DNA of 64,000 nt. Source: Symbiodinium natans. Taxonomy: Eukaryota; Sar; Dinophyceae; Suessiales; Symbiodiniaceae. Shown here piece after piece: positions 39,101-42,892 of the stretch. The stretch's first letter is position 1. Each line of letters begins with the position of its first letter. The notes below the pieces were generated by a model. That model saw only the letters and a program-made list of their open reading frames with translations, ran no database searches and had not been told where the DNA came from. The translations under genes were made by a program, and so were the position numbers. Location of the stretch: assembly GCA_905221605.1 (NCBI GenBank), contig CAJNDS010002769.1:21854-85853 (forward strand). The letters are read 5' to 3'.

Positions 39101-42100
39101 CTTCCCTAACCCTAAACCCTAAACCCTCAGCCCGAAGCCCGAAGCCCCGACCTAGAAATGCCAACCCTGAACCCCAAGCCAACACCAAGAGGCTCATCAG
39201 CCCTAAACCCTAAACCCCTAACGATTTAGGGTTAGGGTTTGGGGTTGAGGGTTTAGGGTTTAGGGTTTAGGGTTTAGGGTTTAGGGTTTAGGGTTTAGGG
39301 TTTAGGGTTTAGGTCTTGGCTACACCTGGGGGTTTTCCTCAACCACGGGCCAACCTGCGCCCCACGCGTGACGTCGAACGCAGCCGTTCAATGCCCGCCG
39401 CCGGAAAATGAGGGCCCCACCAGGATCCAAGCCAGCTCGGTTTAGGGTTTAGGGTTTAGGGTTTAGGGTTTAGGGTTTAGGGTTTAGGGTTTAGGGTTTA
39501 AAAGGGTAGGCTTGAACTGAACTTAACCTCTTTTTTTCATATTCTGTTCAGGGTTTAGGGTTTCAGCTCTGTGTACGAGTAAGGGTGTAAGGGTTTAGGG
39601 TTTGGGGGTTCAAGAGTGTCAGAGTTTAGGGGTTTAGGGCTTAGGGGTTTCAGGGTTTAGGGTTTCAGCTCTGTTTACCGTTTCGGGGTTAAGGGTTTAG
39701 GGGTTTAAGGGTTTAGGGGTTCAGTGTCTAAGGTTTAGGGCTTAGGGGTTGGGGTGTAGGCTAAACCCTAACCCCCCAAGCCCTTAAGCCCTTCAAACCC
39801 CTGACCCCTTAAACCCCGAAAGCCTGAAACCCTGTAAACCCTTAAACTCCCAAACCTTTAGAACCTCAACCCCCCCCCCGAAACCCTTAAGCCCCCAAGG
39901 CCCCTTAAGCCCTTAAATCCTTAAAGCCCCTAAAGTCCTTAAAGCCCCTTTAAACCCTAAACCTCAGGGTTGAAGCCCCTTGAGCCCTTAAGCCCCCTGT
40001 ACTAAACCCTTAAGGCTCTTCAGCCCTCAATTCCTTGATCCCTTAAACTCTTGAACCCTTAGTTCCTTAACCCCGAATTCCGTAAACCCTTGAAGCCCCT
40101 TAAGCCCCAGAAACAGCCATTAAACCCTTACGCCCCCTTAAGCCCCAAACCCTAAAACCCTAAACTCCTAAGCCCTTAAACCTGTTAAGACCCTTACCCA
40201 CCAAAAATAGCCCCTATACACCCCAAGAACTCCTAAGCCCTTATTCCTTTTTTTTGTTCTCTTGTAAGCTCCTTCATCTTATTCCCCTATGCAACCCCTA
40301 TATATATATATATACCTTATATAGCCCCTATAGTATATACCTAAGTAGCTGCCTCGGTTCCTCCTTGGTCTAGATGAGCCAGGACCCCCAGTATGGCGAA
40401 TTCAGTTTTTTCTCGGGTTCGGCGCGGTTCCTTCGCAGACCCCCCTACATTTGTAGCGCGTTCCCCTTTTTTCACACGAAGCCCCTGATGTCCTAAAGCC
40501 CTAAACCCCTAAGCCCTAAGCCCGTACTAAAACCTCAAAGGCCTCAAGCTCTCTCCGAAAGCCCAGGGCCCTAAAAAACCTTGAGCCCCAGCCCTTCAAG
40601 CCCTTCAGCCCTCGGCCACAAGCCTGGGAACCTTGCAAGCTCCTAAACCCTGAACCCTAAACCCTAGACCCTAAACCCCCCTCACCCAACGAAACTCTGA
40701 ACCTTGGTCCCCTGACCCCAAGAATCCCTGAGCCCGAAACCTCTTAAGTCAAAAGTCCCTCAAGGTCCTAAACGCTAGGGGACCCTAAGCCAGAAGCTGA
40801 AAAAAGCCAAAGCCCTACACCCTAAACCTTACTCAGTTTTGAGCCCTTAGCGCCCGCACCCACGGCGTCCTCAGGCACTGAACCCGAAACCCTAACCCCT
40901 AAACCCTGAACCCTAAATCCTAAACCCTAAACCCTAAACCCTAAGCTGCCCTAAACCCGAAGCAAACCCCCAAAGACCCTTACTCCATGCGCGCAGCACT
41001 GTCACCACGCTGCGCTGGCCTTCGACCTCGGAATCTACTTCGAGGTCTACCTGCTTCGGGTTTAGGGTTTAGGGTTTAGGTTTAAGGTTTGGGGGGTTTG
41101 GGTTTTTTTAATTGCTGGGGGGGGGGGGGGGAATCTGGACTTGGGGTCTAGGGGTAAAGGCAGCGTGTTTAGGGATGTCGGGGTCTCTCCAACTGTTGGC
41201 CCTAAACCGAACCCCAAGGAGGCAGCATTTTCCCCTTAGGGTTCCGTGGTCAGTCCAGACATTTTTTTTTATCAGCCCCTTATTAAGTCCCCTAAGTAGG
41301 TTATAAGCCCTAGAGACCCAAGACCCTAGACCCTAAACCCATTACCAGTGGTGTCATAAGTACCCATGAACCTCCAAGTACCCCAGGCCCGACGAATCTG
41401 CTCTGCTCTCGATCAGCTTGCCTGCGATGGCGCCCTTGGTGGCTTGTGCCAAGGGATATTAGGGTTTGGGGTTTGGGGTTTCGATTTGGTCAGGTTGCAA
41501 GTGCCTAGGCAGAGCTGGCGACTGAGGAGAGGCGATTATGCAGCCATGCATCTCACTATCATTTCGACCAGGGCTACTTAGGACCTTGCAGTCGGTGGAG
41601 CAAGGCAGTATGTGATGCCAAGGAAGCTTGCGAAAGCCTGACATCCGAGGAGCTCTGTCATCAGCTAGAATCGAGGGTCGTGTCCAAACGACTCGGGGGC
41701 ATCCAGCGCGACCTCCCCGCGTCCCGCGTGTGAACATTACGGGAATGTTCTGATTCAACACGTCGTCGGTTGCACAGGCAACTATACCCCCCTTGGGCAT
41801 TAGTTGTTTTTGTTCATATAAAACCCAAGAGGACATTAAACATACTATTTTATTAAGGTTCTAAGGGGAGTATAGCCAAGGTCAGTTGCAGTGTCGGGGG
41901 CAAAGTGGTTTGCAACTTGCACAAAGGCAGAGAACACGCTTTTTTCTGTTCATCCCATCACTGGCCTTTATCACCCGGTGCCACCCAGATTGCCATGGAG
42001 GCAATGTGATGTGCAGCAAACTAACAGGGTGGGGGCTTTGTGGCTTGTGTCATCTTACGCGGTTTCAGGTTCGGGTTCAGGGAGGGCTTACGGGAAGGAT

Positions 42101-42404
42101 GCGGAAAGGATGTTTTGTTGTGATCGCTTTGGGGATTTGTTGGGTTCGCAGCTTTCTGGCTTACGGCTTGCCAAAACCCTAAACCTTAAGCCCGAAATCC
42201 GAACCCTAAACCCTACCCTCAATGTAGTTCCTTTTTGGGTTAGTTATAGGGGGTTGTAGTATACTTCCCCAAAAAGGTACTACATAGGAGCCTTTGGGTA
42301 AACCCTAAACCTTAAACGCTGCGGGGGAGGCTAACGGCCACGGCACAGTCCTCTTCGCTGAGAAGCTGGTTGAGCGGATGAAGCAGTGGGCTGAGTGGCT
42401 GGGG
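4071..42404 (+). CDS. AGM1: Phosphoacetylglucosamine mutase, multi-exon, both ends missing
   Basis: The enzyme interconverts GlcNAc-6-phosphate and GlcNAc-1-phosphate in the cytosolic UDP-GlcNAc pathway. Eighteen small exons on the + strand join in frame and follow the order of the human PGM3/AGM1 protein: VILG, RDTRSSS, VVTTPQLHY, YGLASVPGYE, VDCACGVGA, TLNEGCGADFVKSKQKPP, FDGDADRIIYFF, LLDGDRIA, AYANGAST, KTGVKHCHH, FDLGIYFEANGHGTVLF. The metal-binding loop DGDADR is intact. About 280 codons are recovered; the N-terminal ~110 residues (including the TASHN active-site serine loop) and the C-terminal ~140 (including the phosphate-binding RPSGTED) were not found. Donors as read are 11 GC, 4 GT, 2 GA; acceptors are mostly AG|G. 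Introns run from ~0.6 to ~18 kb. The family assignment is firm; single splice sites are inferred from reading frame and family alignment. Confidence 0.88.
4632..4791. mobile_element. Family B hairpin with telomere-type insert
   Basis: Begins TACTTGGAGGTTCGCGGTGC, then about 30 bases of TTTAGGG repeats, then the B core ending in TATAAGTACAGTTCTAATGG; the right end is degenerate. Confidence 0.65.
4944..5056. mobile_element. Family F hairpin with duplication AGACT
   Basis: Arms around GGTAGCCCATTGGTACC / GGTTACTGGGCTACTAA, with AGACT at 4939 and 5057. Confidence 0.75.
5349..5405 (+). CDS. AGM1: AGM1 exon (RDTRSSS)
   Basis: It encodes RDTRSSSPRLALALCDGA, matching the RDTRPSS...DG segment of the family. 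Acceptor AAGAG|G, donor GCAG|GC. CCCTAAA repeats lie upstream and TTTAGGG repeats begin about 24 bases after the donor. Confidence 0.85.
6252..6300 (+). CDS. AGM1: AGM1 exon (SVGVVTTP)
   Basis: It encodes VLRPTRVRSVGVVTTP; the VTTP motif begins the conserved TTPQLHY box. Acceptor GCTAG|G, donor CC|GC; the split proline codon is finished by the next exon. It is preceded by CCCTAAA repeats ending in a poly-C tract and followed by TTTAGGG repeats. Confidence 0.8.
6602..6675. mobile_element. Family E hairpin element
   Basis: CTTGTACTAACAGTTCTTAA / TTAGGAATTGTTTGTAAAAG, with a GGGATTCT..AGAATCCC inner stem. Confidence 0.65.
7365..7472. mobile_element. Family C hairpin element
   Basis: CTAAGGGTCCATGTACC / GGTACGTGGACCCTTAG. 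It lies in AGM1 intron 3. Confidence 0.72.
7941..7966 (+). CDS. AGM1: AGM1 26-base micro-exon (QLHYLVRC)
   Basis: A 26-base exon completing TTP|QLHYLVRC, the family's TTPQLHY box. Acceptor TCTGAG|G, donor TGTG|GC. Spacing to the next exon's YG matches human PGM3 exactly. It is among the smallest exons of the gene. Confidence 0.78.
8468..8587. mobile_element. Family B hairpin, left part replaced by TTTAGGG
   Basis: The core from AACTGTACC to the end CGAATCTCCAAGTA is present; the left terminus is replaced by telomere-type repeats. Confidence 0.62.
8772..8818 (+). CDS. AGM1: AGM1 exon (YGLASVPGYE)
   Basis: It encodes ENDPSYGLASVPGYE, aligning with YGKATIEGYY of human PGM3. Acceptor CACAAG|G. 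I place the donor at GAG|GA because it keeps the human spacing; an alternative GT donor six bases later would add two residues. Confidence 0.72.
9591..9640 (+). CDS. AGM1: AGM1 exon (DKLVCAFRKLLES)
   Basis: It encodes DKLVCAFRKLLESAER, the helix that precedes the VDCANG strand (human QKLSKAFVELTKQ). Acceptor ATGCAG|G, donor GATC|GC giving phase 2, as the next exon requires. C-strand repeats upstream, G-strand repeats downstream. Confidence 0.72.
9892..10121. mobile_element. Family F fragment interrupted by a full family B element
   Basis: CTAGGACCCAGAGTAGGCCC starts a family F element that stops at AAAAAGGG, where family B (TACTTGGAGG...CCTCCAAGTA, 9980-10121) begins. The F right arm is lost. 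It ends 11 bases before the AGM1 acceptor at 10,132. Confidence 0.72.
10133..10215 (+). CDS. AGM1: AGM1 exon (VDCACGVGA)
   Basis: It encodes YKPVVNVDCACGVGAMALAA and MMPQLAA, the conserved VDCANGVGA loop with N replaced by C. Acceptor CACAG|G lies just outside a family B hairpin element; donor GCAG|GT. This is the longest recovered exon. Confidence 0.82.
11612..11665 (+). CDS. AGM1: AGM1 exon (VNMVNLVGEGTLNEG)
   Basis: It encodes VGLTVNMVNLVGEGTLNE and the first base of the glycine before CGADF. Acceptor GACGCAG|T, donor CGAAG|GC. A coding-looking extension past the donor runs into a family A hairpin and is taken as intron, because the next family motif joins in frame from the GC donor. Confidence 0.8.
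11719..11808. mobile_element. Family A hairpin element
   Basis: A 90-base near-palindrome: CCCAAAGGCTCCTATGTAGT / ACTACATTGGAGCCTTTGGG, flanked by TA. It lies in AGM1 intron 8. Confidence 0.85.
12573..12619 (+). CDS. AGM1: AGM1 exon (CGADFVKSKQKPP)
   Basis: It encodes CGADFVKSKQKPPAK, nearly identical to human CGADFVKSHQKPP and the strongest single family match. Acceptor AATCAG|G, donor CCAAG|GC. Confidence 0.9.
12810..12899. mobile_element. Family A hairpin element, opposite orientation
   Basis: CCTGGAGTCTCCAATGTAGT / ACTACATAGGAGCCTCCAGG. The asymmetric loop shows it is inverted relative to the copy at 11.7 kb. It lies in AGM1 intron 9. Confidence 0.82.
14122..14172 (+). CDS. AGM1: AGM1 exon (FDGDADR)
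   Basis: It encodes ADLSAGRWVAFDGDADR, exactly 17 codons, carrying the Mg2+-binding DGDADR loop. Acceptor GCAAG|G, donor CGC|GC. The intron after it carries a family M hairpin 29 bases downstream. Confidence 0.9.
14202..14301. mobile_element. Family M hairpin element with target duplication CTCA
   Basis: A 100-base element with ends CTTACTGGCCCAAACCCAA / TTGGGTTTTGGGCCAGTAAG and CTCA on both sides. Neighbouring repeat units retain the uninterrupted CCTTACTCAAGTTGAGGG. Confidence 0.85.
14325..14535. repeat. Tandem repeat with empty sites of element M
   Basis: At least four units of GATTCACCTTACTCAAGTTG, separated by TTTAGGG-type spacers, directly after element M. Confidence 0.75.
14684..14786. 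mobile_element. Family C hairpin element
   Basis: GTCCATGTACCTATATAGTG and TACTATATAGGTACATGGAC form the stem, in AGM1 intron 10. Confidence 0.75.
15637..15657 (+). CDS. AGM1: AGM1 21-base micro-exon (IIYFFSR)
   Basis: Seven codons directly continue DADR (human DADRIVYYY). Acceptor CTCCAG|A, donor CAGG|GT. Phase 0 on both sides fits its neighbours. Confidence 0.72.
16010..16450 (+). CDS. Coding-like segment inside an AGM1 intron, split by a family D hairpin
   Basis: Left part reads RPLDSLLDDAVPSADLLHTR and ENHGEQSCVP. After removal of the hairpin (about 16112-16220) it continues GDSVAGLSPLLLSSS, then WRPQYDGLSLKELWKQPRLK. The junction stays in frame with only a TG duplication. I do not recognise a family; a transposable-element remnant is possible. 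Confidence 0.3.
16112..16220. mobile_element. Family D-like hairpin (CCCAAAGAGC ends)
   Basis: CCCAAAGAGCTCAATATCCC at the left pairs with GGGGTATTGGGCTCTTTGGG at the right. It interrupts a coding-like frame without breaking it. Confidence 0.7.
17102..17172. repeat. TTTAGGG array
   Basis: Ten perfect 7-base units. A second array of about 14 units lies at 17,563-17,660 and a third at 17,767-17,825. Confidence 0.95.
17318..17395. mobile_element. Family P hairpin element
   Basis: GGAAATAGGGGTACC / GGTACCCCTATTTGGAAA, in AGM1 intron 11. A related diverged palindrome lies at 28812-28873. Confidence 0.6.
17690..17739 (+). CDS. AGM1: AGM1 exon (LLDGDRIALL)
   Basis: It encodes DGFCLLDGDRIALLLA plus two bases of serine; human has HFHLIDGDKIATLIS. 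Acceptor CCTGAG|G, donor GTC|GC. Confidence 0.88.
18053..18155. mobile_element. Family C hairpin element
   Basis: CTAAGGGTCCATGACCTC / CAGGTACATGGACCCTTAG, bordered by TCTAGGG-variant telomere repeats. Confidence 0.72.
18323..18396. mobile_element. Family E hairpin element
   Basis: CTTGTACTAACAGTCCTTCA / TAAGGACTGTTCGTAAGG stem, in AGM1 intron 12. Confidence 0.68.
18601..18785. repeat. TA/CATA microsatellite
   Basis: Dinucleotide TA with interspersed TATG; the Y/I-rich frames are artefacts. Similar tracts lie at 1201-1320, 3561-3583, 40,287-40,312 and 60,651-60,850. Confidence 0.95.
18888..19030. repeat. Homogeneous array of an 8-base variant, TTATAGGG
   Basis: About 16 consecutive identical 8-base units, starting and ending in TTAGGG. 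Confidence 0.95.
19060..19165. mobile_element. Family K hairpin element
   Basis: CTGGTTCTTAGTAGGGACTG / CCTTCCCTACTAAGAGCCAG; a second copy is at 53165-53283. Confidence 0.68.
19311..19424. mobile_element. Family F hairpin, diverged
   Basis: GGGACCCGGAGTAGGCC at the left, AAAAAGGGTACCC in the right half; it abuts AGM1 exon 13's acceptor region. Confidence 0.6.
19445..19502 (+). CDS. AGM1: AGM1 exon (FLKSLLTRAG)
   Basis: It encodes FLKSLLTRAGAEAMERAGT after the split serine (human SFLKELLVEIGESLN). Acceptor GTCAG|G, donor ACG|GA. A family F hairpin ends about 20 bases before the acceptor. Confidence 0.78.
19507..20037. repeat. Direct repeat of ~54 bases flanking the Q/J nest
   Basis: The block beginning GGATCGACAGGGTTTCAGTC at 19515 recurs, diverged, at about 19992 (GGATCGACAGGGTTTTAGTC), followed in both by a similar CCC..GTCCTA stretch. 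This suggests a local duplication enclosing the nested elements. Confidence 0.65.
19597..19924. mobile_element. MITE J, full copy nested in a family Q element
   Basis: Terminal inverted repeats ATCCGAGCATCTGTTTAAT and ATTGAACAGATGCTCGGAT, flanked by TA. About 324 bases, noncoding, with a poly-C tract near the left end. It splits a family Q hairpin whose arms lie at about 19566-19596 and 19925-19976. Confidence 0.82.
20365..20708. repeat. CCCTAAA passing into 8-base CCCCTAAA array
   Basis: About 20 CCCCTAAA units fill 20,540-20,708 and end 14 bases before AGM1 exon 14. A similar CCCCTAAA run is at 22,085-22,157. Confidence 0.93.
20723..20749 (+). CDS. AGM1: AGM1 27-base micro-exon (DIKLGLVQT)
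   Basis: Nine codons ending in LVQT, the start of the VQTAYANG box. Acceptor CCTGAG|G right after an array of CCCCTAAA units; donor ACG|GC. Confidence 0.82.
21320..21361 (+). CDS. AGM1: AGM1 exon (AYANGAST)
   Basis: It encodes AYANGASTARAKAD. AYANGAST is a family signature. Acceptor CATGAG|G; I use the GT donor after GAC. A GC donor 12 bases earlier would need a further undetected micro-exon before KTGVK. Confidence 0.8.
21500..21592. mobile_element. Family N hairpin element
   Basis: GTCCTAAGTACCTATATGG and CTATGTAGGTACTTAGGAC at its ends. A single copy in the window, in AGM1 intron 15. Confidence 0.65.
21814..21962. mobile_element. Family H hairpin with CCCTAAA insert in the loop
   Basis: Arms CTTACTTAGCC and GGAGAAGTAAG. 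Telomere-type repeats replace the CTAGTAGG loop, in the opposite orientation to those in sulfotransferase intron 3. Confidence 0.72.
22434..22535. mobile_element. Family H hairpin, no insert
   Basis: Arms CTTACTTAGCCAATA and CATCGGAGAAGC with an intact loop TTACCTAGTAGGACTG. It serves as the reference for the inserted copies. Confidence 0.7.
22744..22770 (+). CDS. AGM1: AGM1 27-base micro-exon (VACAKTGVK)
   Basis: It encodes VACAKTGVK (human VYCTKTGVK). Acceptor GCGCAG|G, donor AAG|GC. An alternative acceptor at 22,732 would add EAQ but breaks phase with the preceding exon as placed. The next exon is about 18 kb away. Confidence 0.8.
23165..23571. mobile_element. Two partial family E hairpins
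   Basis: Right halves ending TAAGGACTGTTAGTATAAGG (about 23165-23220) and TAAGGACTCTTAGTATGAGC (about 23505-23571). Left arms are eroded. Confidence 0.5.
24685..24796. mobile_element. Family G hairpin element, intact
   Basis: CTTTGTGGTACTTTACTGTA at the left, CTGAGTGCAGCCAAG at the right, inner stem AGCTAAAAGTTTAATTTTTAGCT. It is the reference for the sulfotransferase intron 2 copy. Confidence 0.75.
25817..25927 (+). mobile_element. Family D hairpin element in RT frame (first)
   Basis: Inverted ends CAGAGACTCCAAAACTCCTT / AAGGAGTTTTGGAGTCTCTG. Duplication GTCCT at 25812 and 25923. Removing one copy gives ACC TGG AAG TCC TTG CAG CAG in frame. Its implied splice pair is GT...CT, so splicing is less certain than in the sulfotransferase gene. 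Confidence 0.75.
26026..26138 (+). mobile_element. Family D hairpin element in RT frame (second)
   Basis: An element of about 105 bases with an exact 8-base duplication GCATTCCC at 26018 and 26131, the clearest target duplication in the window. Excision restores FFKSIPQQDIL. The implied splice pair is GC...GG, lacking the terminal AG. Confidence 0.82.
26401..26500. other. Assembly gap (100 N)
   Basis: Exactly 100 N, a conventional scaffold gap of unknown true length. It lies in the giant AGM1 intron, so contiguity across it depends on scaffolding. Confidence 1.
27081..27138. repeat. Poly-C tract
   Basis: Nearly pure C. Comparable homopolymers: G at 5700-5726 and 60,530-60,568, C at 6223-6243. 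Confidence 0.98.
27349..27440. mobile_element. Family A hairpin element
   Basis: Same arms and loop as the 11.7-kb copy, flanked by TA, shortly after the assembly gap. Confidence 0.82.
28428..28562. repeat. CCCTAAA array
   Basis: About 15 uninterrupted units after mixed CCCCAAA/CCCTAAA units. Confidence 0.95.
28883..28996. mobile_element. Family D hairpin element
   Basis: CCCAGATCTTCCAAAACCCC / GGGGTTTTGGAAGCTTTGGG, flanked by TA, in intronic sequence. Confidence 0.75.
30591..32287 (+). CDS. Type II membrane sulfotransferase, six exons, 343 residues
   Basis: It likely transfers sulfate from PAPS to a glycan in the Golgi lumen. Exons: 30591-30732, 30882-30963, 31083-31152, 31343-31551, 31641-31830, 31949-32287; the sum is 1032 bases, 344 codons with stop TGA. 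Residues ~4-23 form one hydrophobic signal-anchor helix after MKQ. Residues 86-96 (LHMHKAGGTTF) are the 5'-phosphosulfate loop, equivalent to HIPKTGGTS; residues 174-186 (TTLREPTYLHISF) are the 3'-phosphate R...S motif. All five introns are hairpin elements with target duplications and GC/GA donors. It lies inside the 18-kb AGM1 intron on the same strand. ATG 30,591 is the first that opens this frame; two upstream ATGs lead to a stop or another frame. Substrate unknown. Confidence 0.85.
30733..30881 (+). mobile_element. Introner, family D (sulfotransferase intron 1)
   Basis: A 149-base intron. Left end GGATCTTTCAAGACCCCTTA and right end AACGTTTTTTTGGAAGATCT form the family D inverted ends. 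A 6-base duplication CACAGG lies at 30728 and 30877. Splicing at CACAG|GC...CACAG|G joins ACC ACA GG|T ACG in frame. Confidence 0.85.
30964..31082 (+). mobile_element. Introner, family G with telomere-type insert (sulfotransferase intron 2)
   Basis: A 119-base intron with duplication GAAG at 30964 and 31083. The left arm CTTTGTGGTGCTTTACTGTA matches copies at 24685, 44337 and 49623. Most of the right half is replaced by CCCTAAA repeats, leaving TGCAGTCAAG at the end. GA donor, AG|G acceptor. Confidence 0.85.
31153..31342 (+). mobile_element. Introner, family H with telomere-type insert (sulfotransferase intron 3)
   Basis: A 190-base intron with duplication GCCT at 31153 and 31343. Arms CTTACTTCTCC / GAGAAGCCTAAG; about 80 bases of TTTAGGG repeats sit in the middle. 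GC donor, AG|G acceptor; excision gives K-T-A-F-V in frame. Confidence 0.85.
31552..31640 (+). mobile_element. Introner, family Q (sulfotransferase intron 4)
   Basis: An 89-base intron with duplication AGGA at 31550 and 31639. The right arm CTAAGAAACAGC...GTTCCAA matches 19,928 and 62,101. Excision joins CTG CCA AGG A|GA TGC CTT. GA donor, GAG|G acceptor. Confidence 0.82.
31831..31948 (+). mobile_element. Introner, family F (sulfotransferase intron 5)
   Basis: A 118-base intron with duplication GAAA at 31831 and 31949. Arms CTCGGATGCCCAGTAG / TTACTGAGCATCCTAG. GA donor, element-borne TAG acceptor; joins TGG GAA AAC ACC in frame. Confidence 0.87.
32357..32600. mobile_element. Family F element apparently interrupted by family O
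   Basis: Family F starts CTAGGATGCCCAGTGGCTAC and breaks at CATCCTA. Family O (32451-32563; CAGTAAACTCCAGAAAGTTG / CAACTTTTTGGAGTTTACTG, TA on both sides) follows, then a diverged continuation CTAGTAATTTGGTCATTGGG. It lies just after the sulfotransferase stop, in the presumed 3' region. Confidence 0.6.
33286..33327 (+). CDS. Exon-like segment (VATTEDPEFAKKLQ)
   Basis: Fourteen codons between ATGCAG|G and CAG|GT, flanked by CCCTAAA upstream and TTTAGGG downstream, the pattern seen at AGM1 exons. Product unknown. It lies in the giant AGM1 intron, 1 kb past the sulfotransferase. Confidence 0.45.
33408..33785. repeat. Imperfect tandem repeat of TATACCCTTTAAGGG units
   Basis: About seven units of CCCTATATACCCTTTAAGGG with TTCTATATGGTACCTATAT between them. 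A piece with TTTGTTCATACAAAACCC recurs at 41.8 kb. Confidence 0.65.
34241..34522 (+). CDS. Exon-like segment split by a family D hairpin
   Basis: DLAKRRTHRDELKVNWAVT is followed by a hairpin and then AEVWGAASAAQRRWSARR in the same frame. The duplication is imperfect (GTCACC at 34,291, GTGACC at 34,410). The implied pair GT...CT matches the first RT-fragment element. Product unknown. Confidence 0.38.
34301..34410. mobile_element. Family D hairpin element
   Basis: CCAGATCTTCCACAACCTCT at the left pairs with AGGGTTCTGGAAGATCTG at the right. It interrupts an exon-like frame. Confidence 0.72.
34767..34858. repeat. CCCTAAA array
   Basis: Thirteen consecutive units. Confidence 0.95.
35317..35376 (+). 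CDS. Exon-like segment (DSIRLFHESSWHHGPLAP)
   Basis: About 20 codons after GAGAG|G, ending near a GC donor; CCCTAAA repeats before and TTTAGGG after. Product unknown. Confidence 0.35.
35412..35605. repeat. GGGGTTTT and GGGTTTTC variant array
   Basis: 8-base GGGGTTTT units with local subarrays of GGGTTTTC and GGGGTTTC; the F/G/L/W-rich frames here are artefacts. Confidence 0.93.
35784..35873. mobile_element. Family A hairpin element
   Basis: Ninety bases, flanked by GTA and TAG; closely similar to the 27.3-kb copy. Confidence 0.82.
36118..36292. mobile_element. Family I hairpin element
   Basis: GGGTATATAAGGGGTCCCCT with GGGCCCATGGTAAGAGACC; other copies lie at 37912-38035, 49353-49565, 49988-50170 and 54302-54430. 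Confidence 0.58.
36455..36572. mobile_element. Family F hairpin element, intact
   Basis: CCTAGAATGCCCAGTAGTAC / GGTTACTGGGCAGCCTAGG; nearly the same sequence as sulfotransferase intron 5. Confidence 0.78.
36654..36748. mobile_element. Family A hairpin element
   Basis: The left end is slightly altered (CCCTAAGGCTCC); the right end is intact (GGAGCCTTTGGGTA). Only 80 bases after a family F element. Confidence 0.8.
38387..38512 (+). CDS. Exon-like segment (42 codons, CAEMAEKLAAFKGC)
   Basis: Between TTCAG|G and AGG|GTAACC there are 42 stop-free codons: ACGSALRPALGETPPQ, ACAEMAEKLAAFKGCYVPGP, RAQITR. Both splice sites look good. No family recognised. Confidence 0.5.
38709..38807 (+). CDS. Candidate terminal exon (FRAYLKACTRKPPEYVLTRG)
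   Basis: Ends QKSMLRSMC then TGA. It is in phase with the exon-like segment ending at 38,512 if joined at GAG|AGG, so a small unknown gene may end here inside the giant AGM1 intron. Confidence 0.35.
   Translation, partial: HERFRAYLKACTRKPPEYVLTRGQKSMLRSMC
38870..40990. other. Repeat-only end of giant AGM1 intron
   Basis: CCCTAAA and TTTAGGG arrays to 39,500, then about 1.3 kb of decayed CCCTTAAG/CCCCTAAA-like sequence. A 40-codon open stretch at 39,321-39,440 (containing VFLNHGPTCAPRVTSN) lacks support as an exon. Confidence 0.6.
40997..41044 (+). CDS. AGM1: AGM1 exon (HCHHAALAFDLGIYFE)
   Basis: Sixteen codons align without gaps to human HLHHKAQEFDIGVYFE and are in phase with the KTGVK exon. 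Acceptor GCGCAG|C, donor GAG|GT. It is flanked by CCCTAAA repeats upstream and TTTAGGG repeats downstream. Confidence 0.87.
42216..42298. mobile_element. Family A hairpin element, left-truncated, inverted
   Basis: The left arm begins inside the family at CAATGTAGTTCC; the right end CTACATAGGAGCCTTTGGG is complete. It ends 31 bases before AGM1 exon 18. Confidence 0.75.
42330..42404 (+). CDS. AGM1: AGM1 exon (ANGHGTVLF)
   Basis: It encodes ANGHGTVLFAEKLVERMKQW and AEWLG. ANGHGT completes the substrate-binding FEANGHGT motif. Acceptor GGGGAG|G. The 3' end is uncertain; a GT donor formed by the following TTTAGGG array is one option, and an in-frame stop follows at 42,408. Confidence 0.85.
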
Positions 42405-42802
42405 GTTTAGGGTTTAGGGTTTAGGGTTTAGGGTTTCGGGCTTCGGGTTTCGGGTTGGGGGGGGGGTTAGGGATTTAGGGATTTAGGGTCAGCGTTAGGG
42501 TGTTTGAGGGTTTTTAGGCATTTGGGTATTAAGTTACGTTTTAAGCTTGGGGCTTAGGGGTTTTAAGTTTTACGGTTTCGGGGTTTTCGAGTTCAGGGAG
42601 GTTTGTGAAGTGAGGGTTTACCTTCACTCAGGGTGTACGGCGCTAAGCTGCTGAGAGGGCGACGAGAGACCCGCTTTCAGGGTTTGCAGTTTAGGGTTTT
42701 AGAGTTTAAGGTAAGAGTTTAGAGCGGGATTGTGGGTTGAGGGCTTAGGGCTGTTCAGGGTTCAGGCTGAGTCATAGTTTCGGGTTTCGGCTTTGGGGTT
42801 TA

Positions 42803-42892
42803 CCCAAAGGCTCCTATGTAGTACCTTTTTGGGGAAGTATACTACAACCCCCTATAACTAACCCAAAAAGGAACTACATTGGAGCCTCTGGG
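42803..42892. mobile_element. Family A hairpin element
   Basis: Full palindrome, flanked by TA on both sides, 400 bases after AGM1 exon 18. Confidence 0.82.

Noticed and set aside
41459-41836. 125-codon minus-strand frame
   Set aside because: No motif, opposite strand to all recognised genes, ends in CCCTAAA-derived residues; it lies in an AGM1 intron.
41886-42259. Two overlapping plus-strand frames of about 100-120 codons
   Set aside because: They lie in the intron between FDLGIYFE and ANGHGT, and their 3' part runs into repeats and hairpin A. A decayed element is possible but unsupported.
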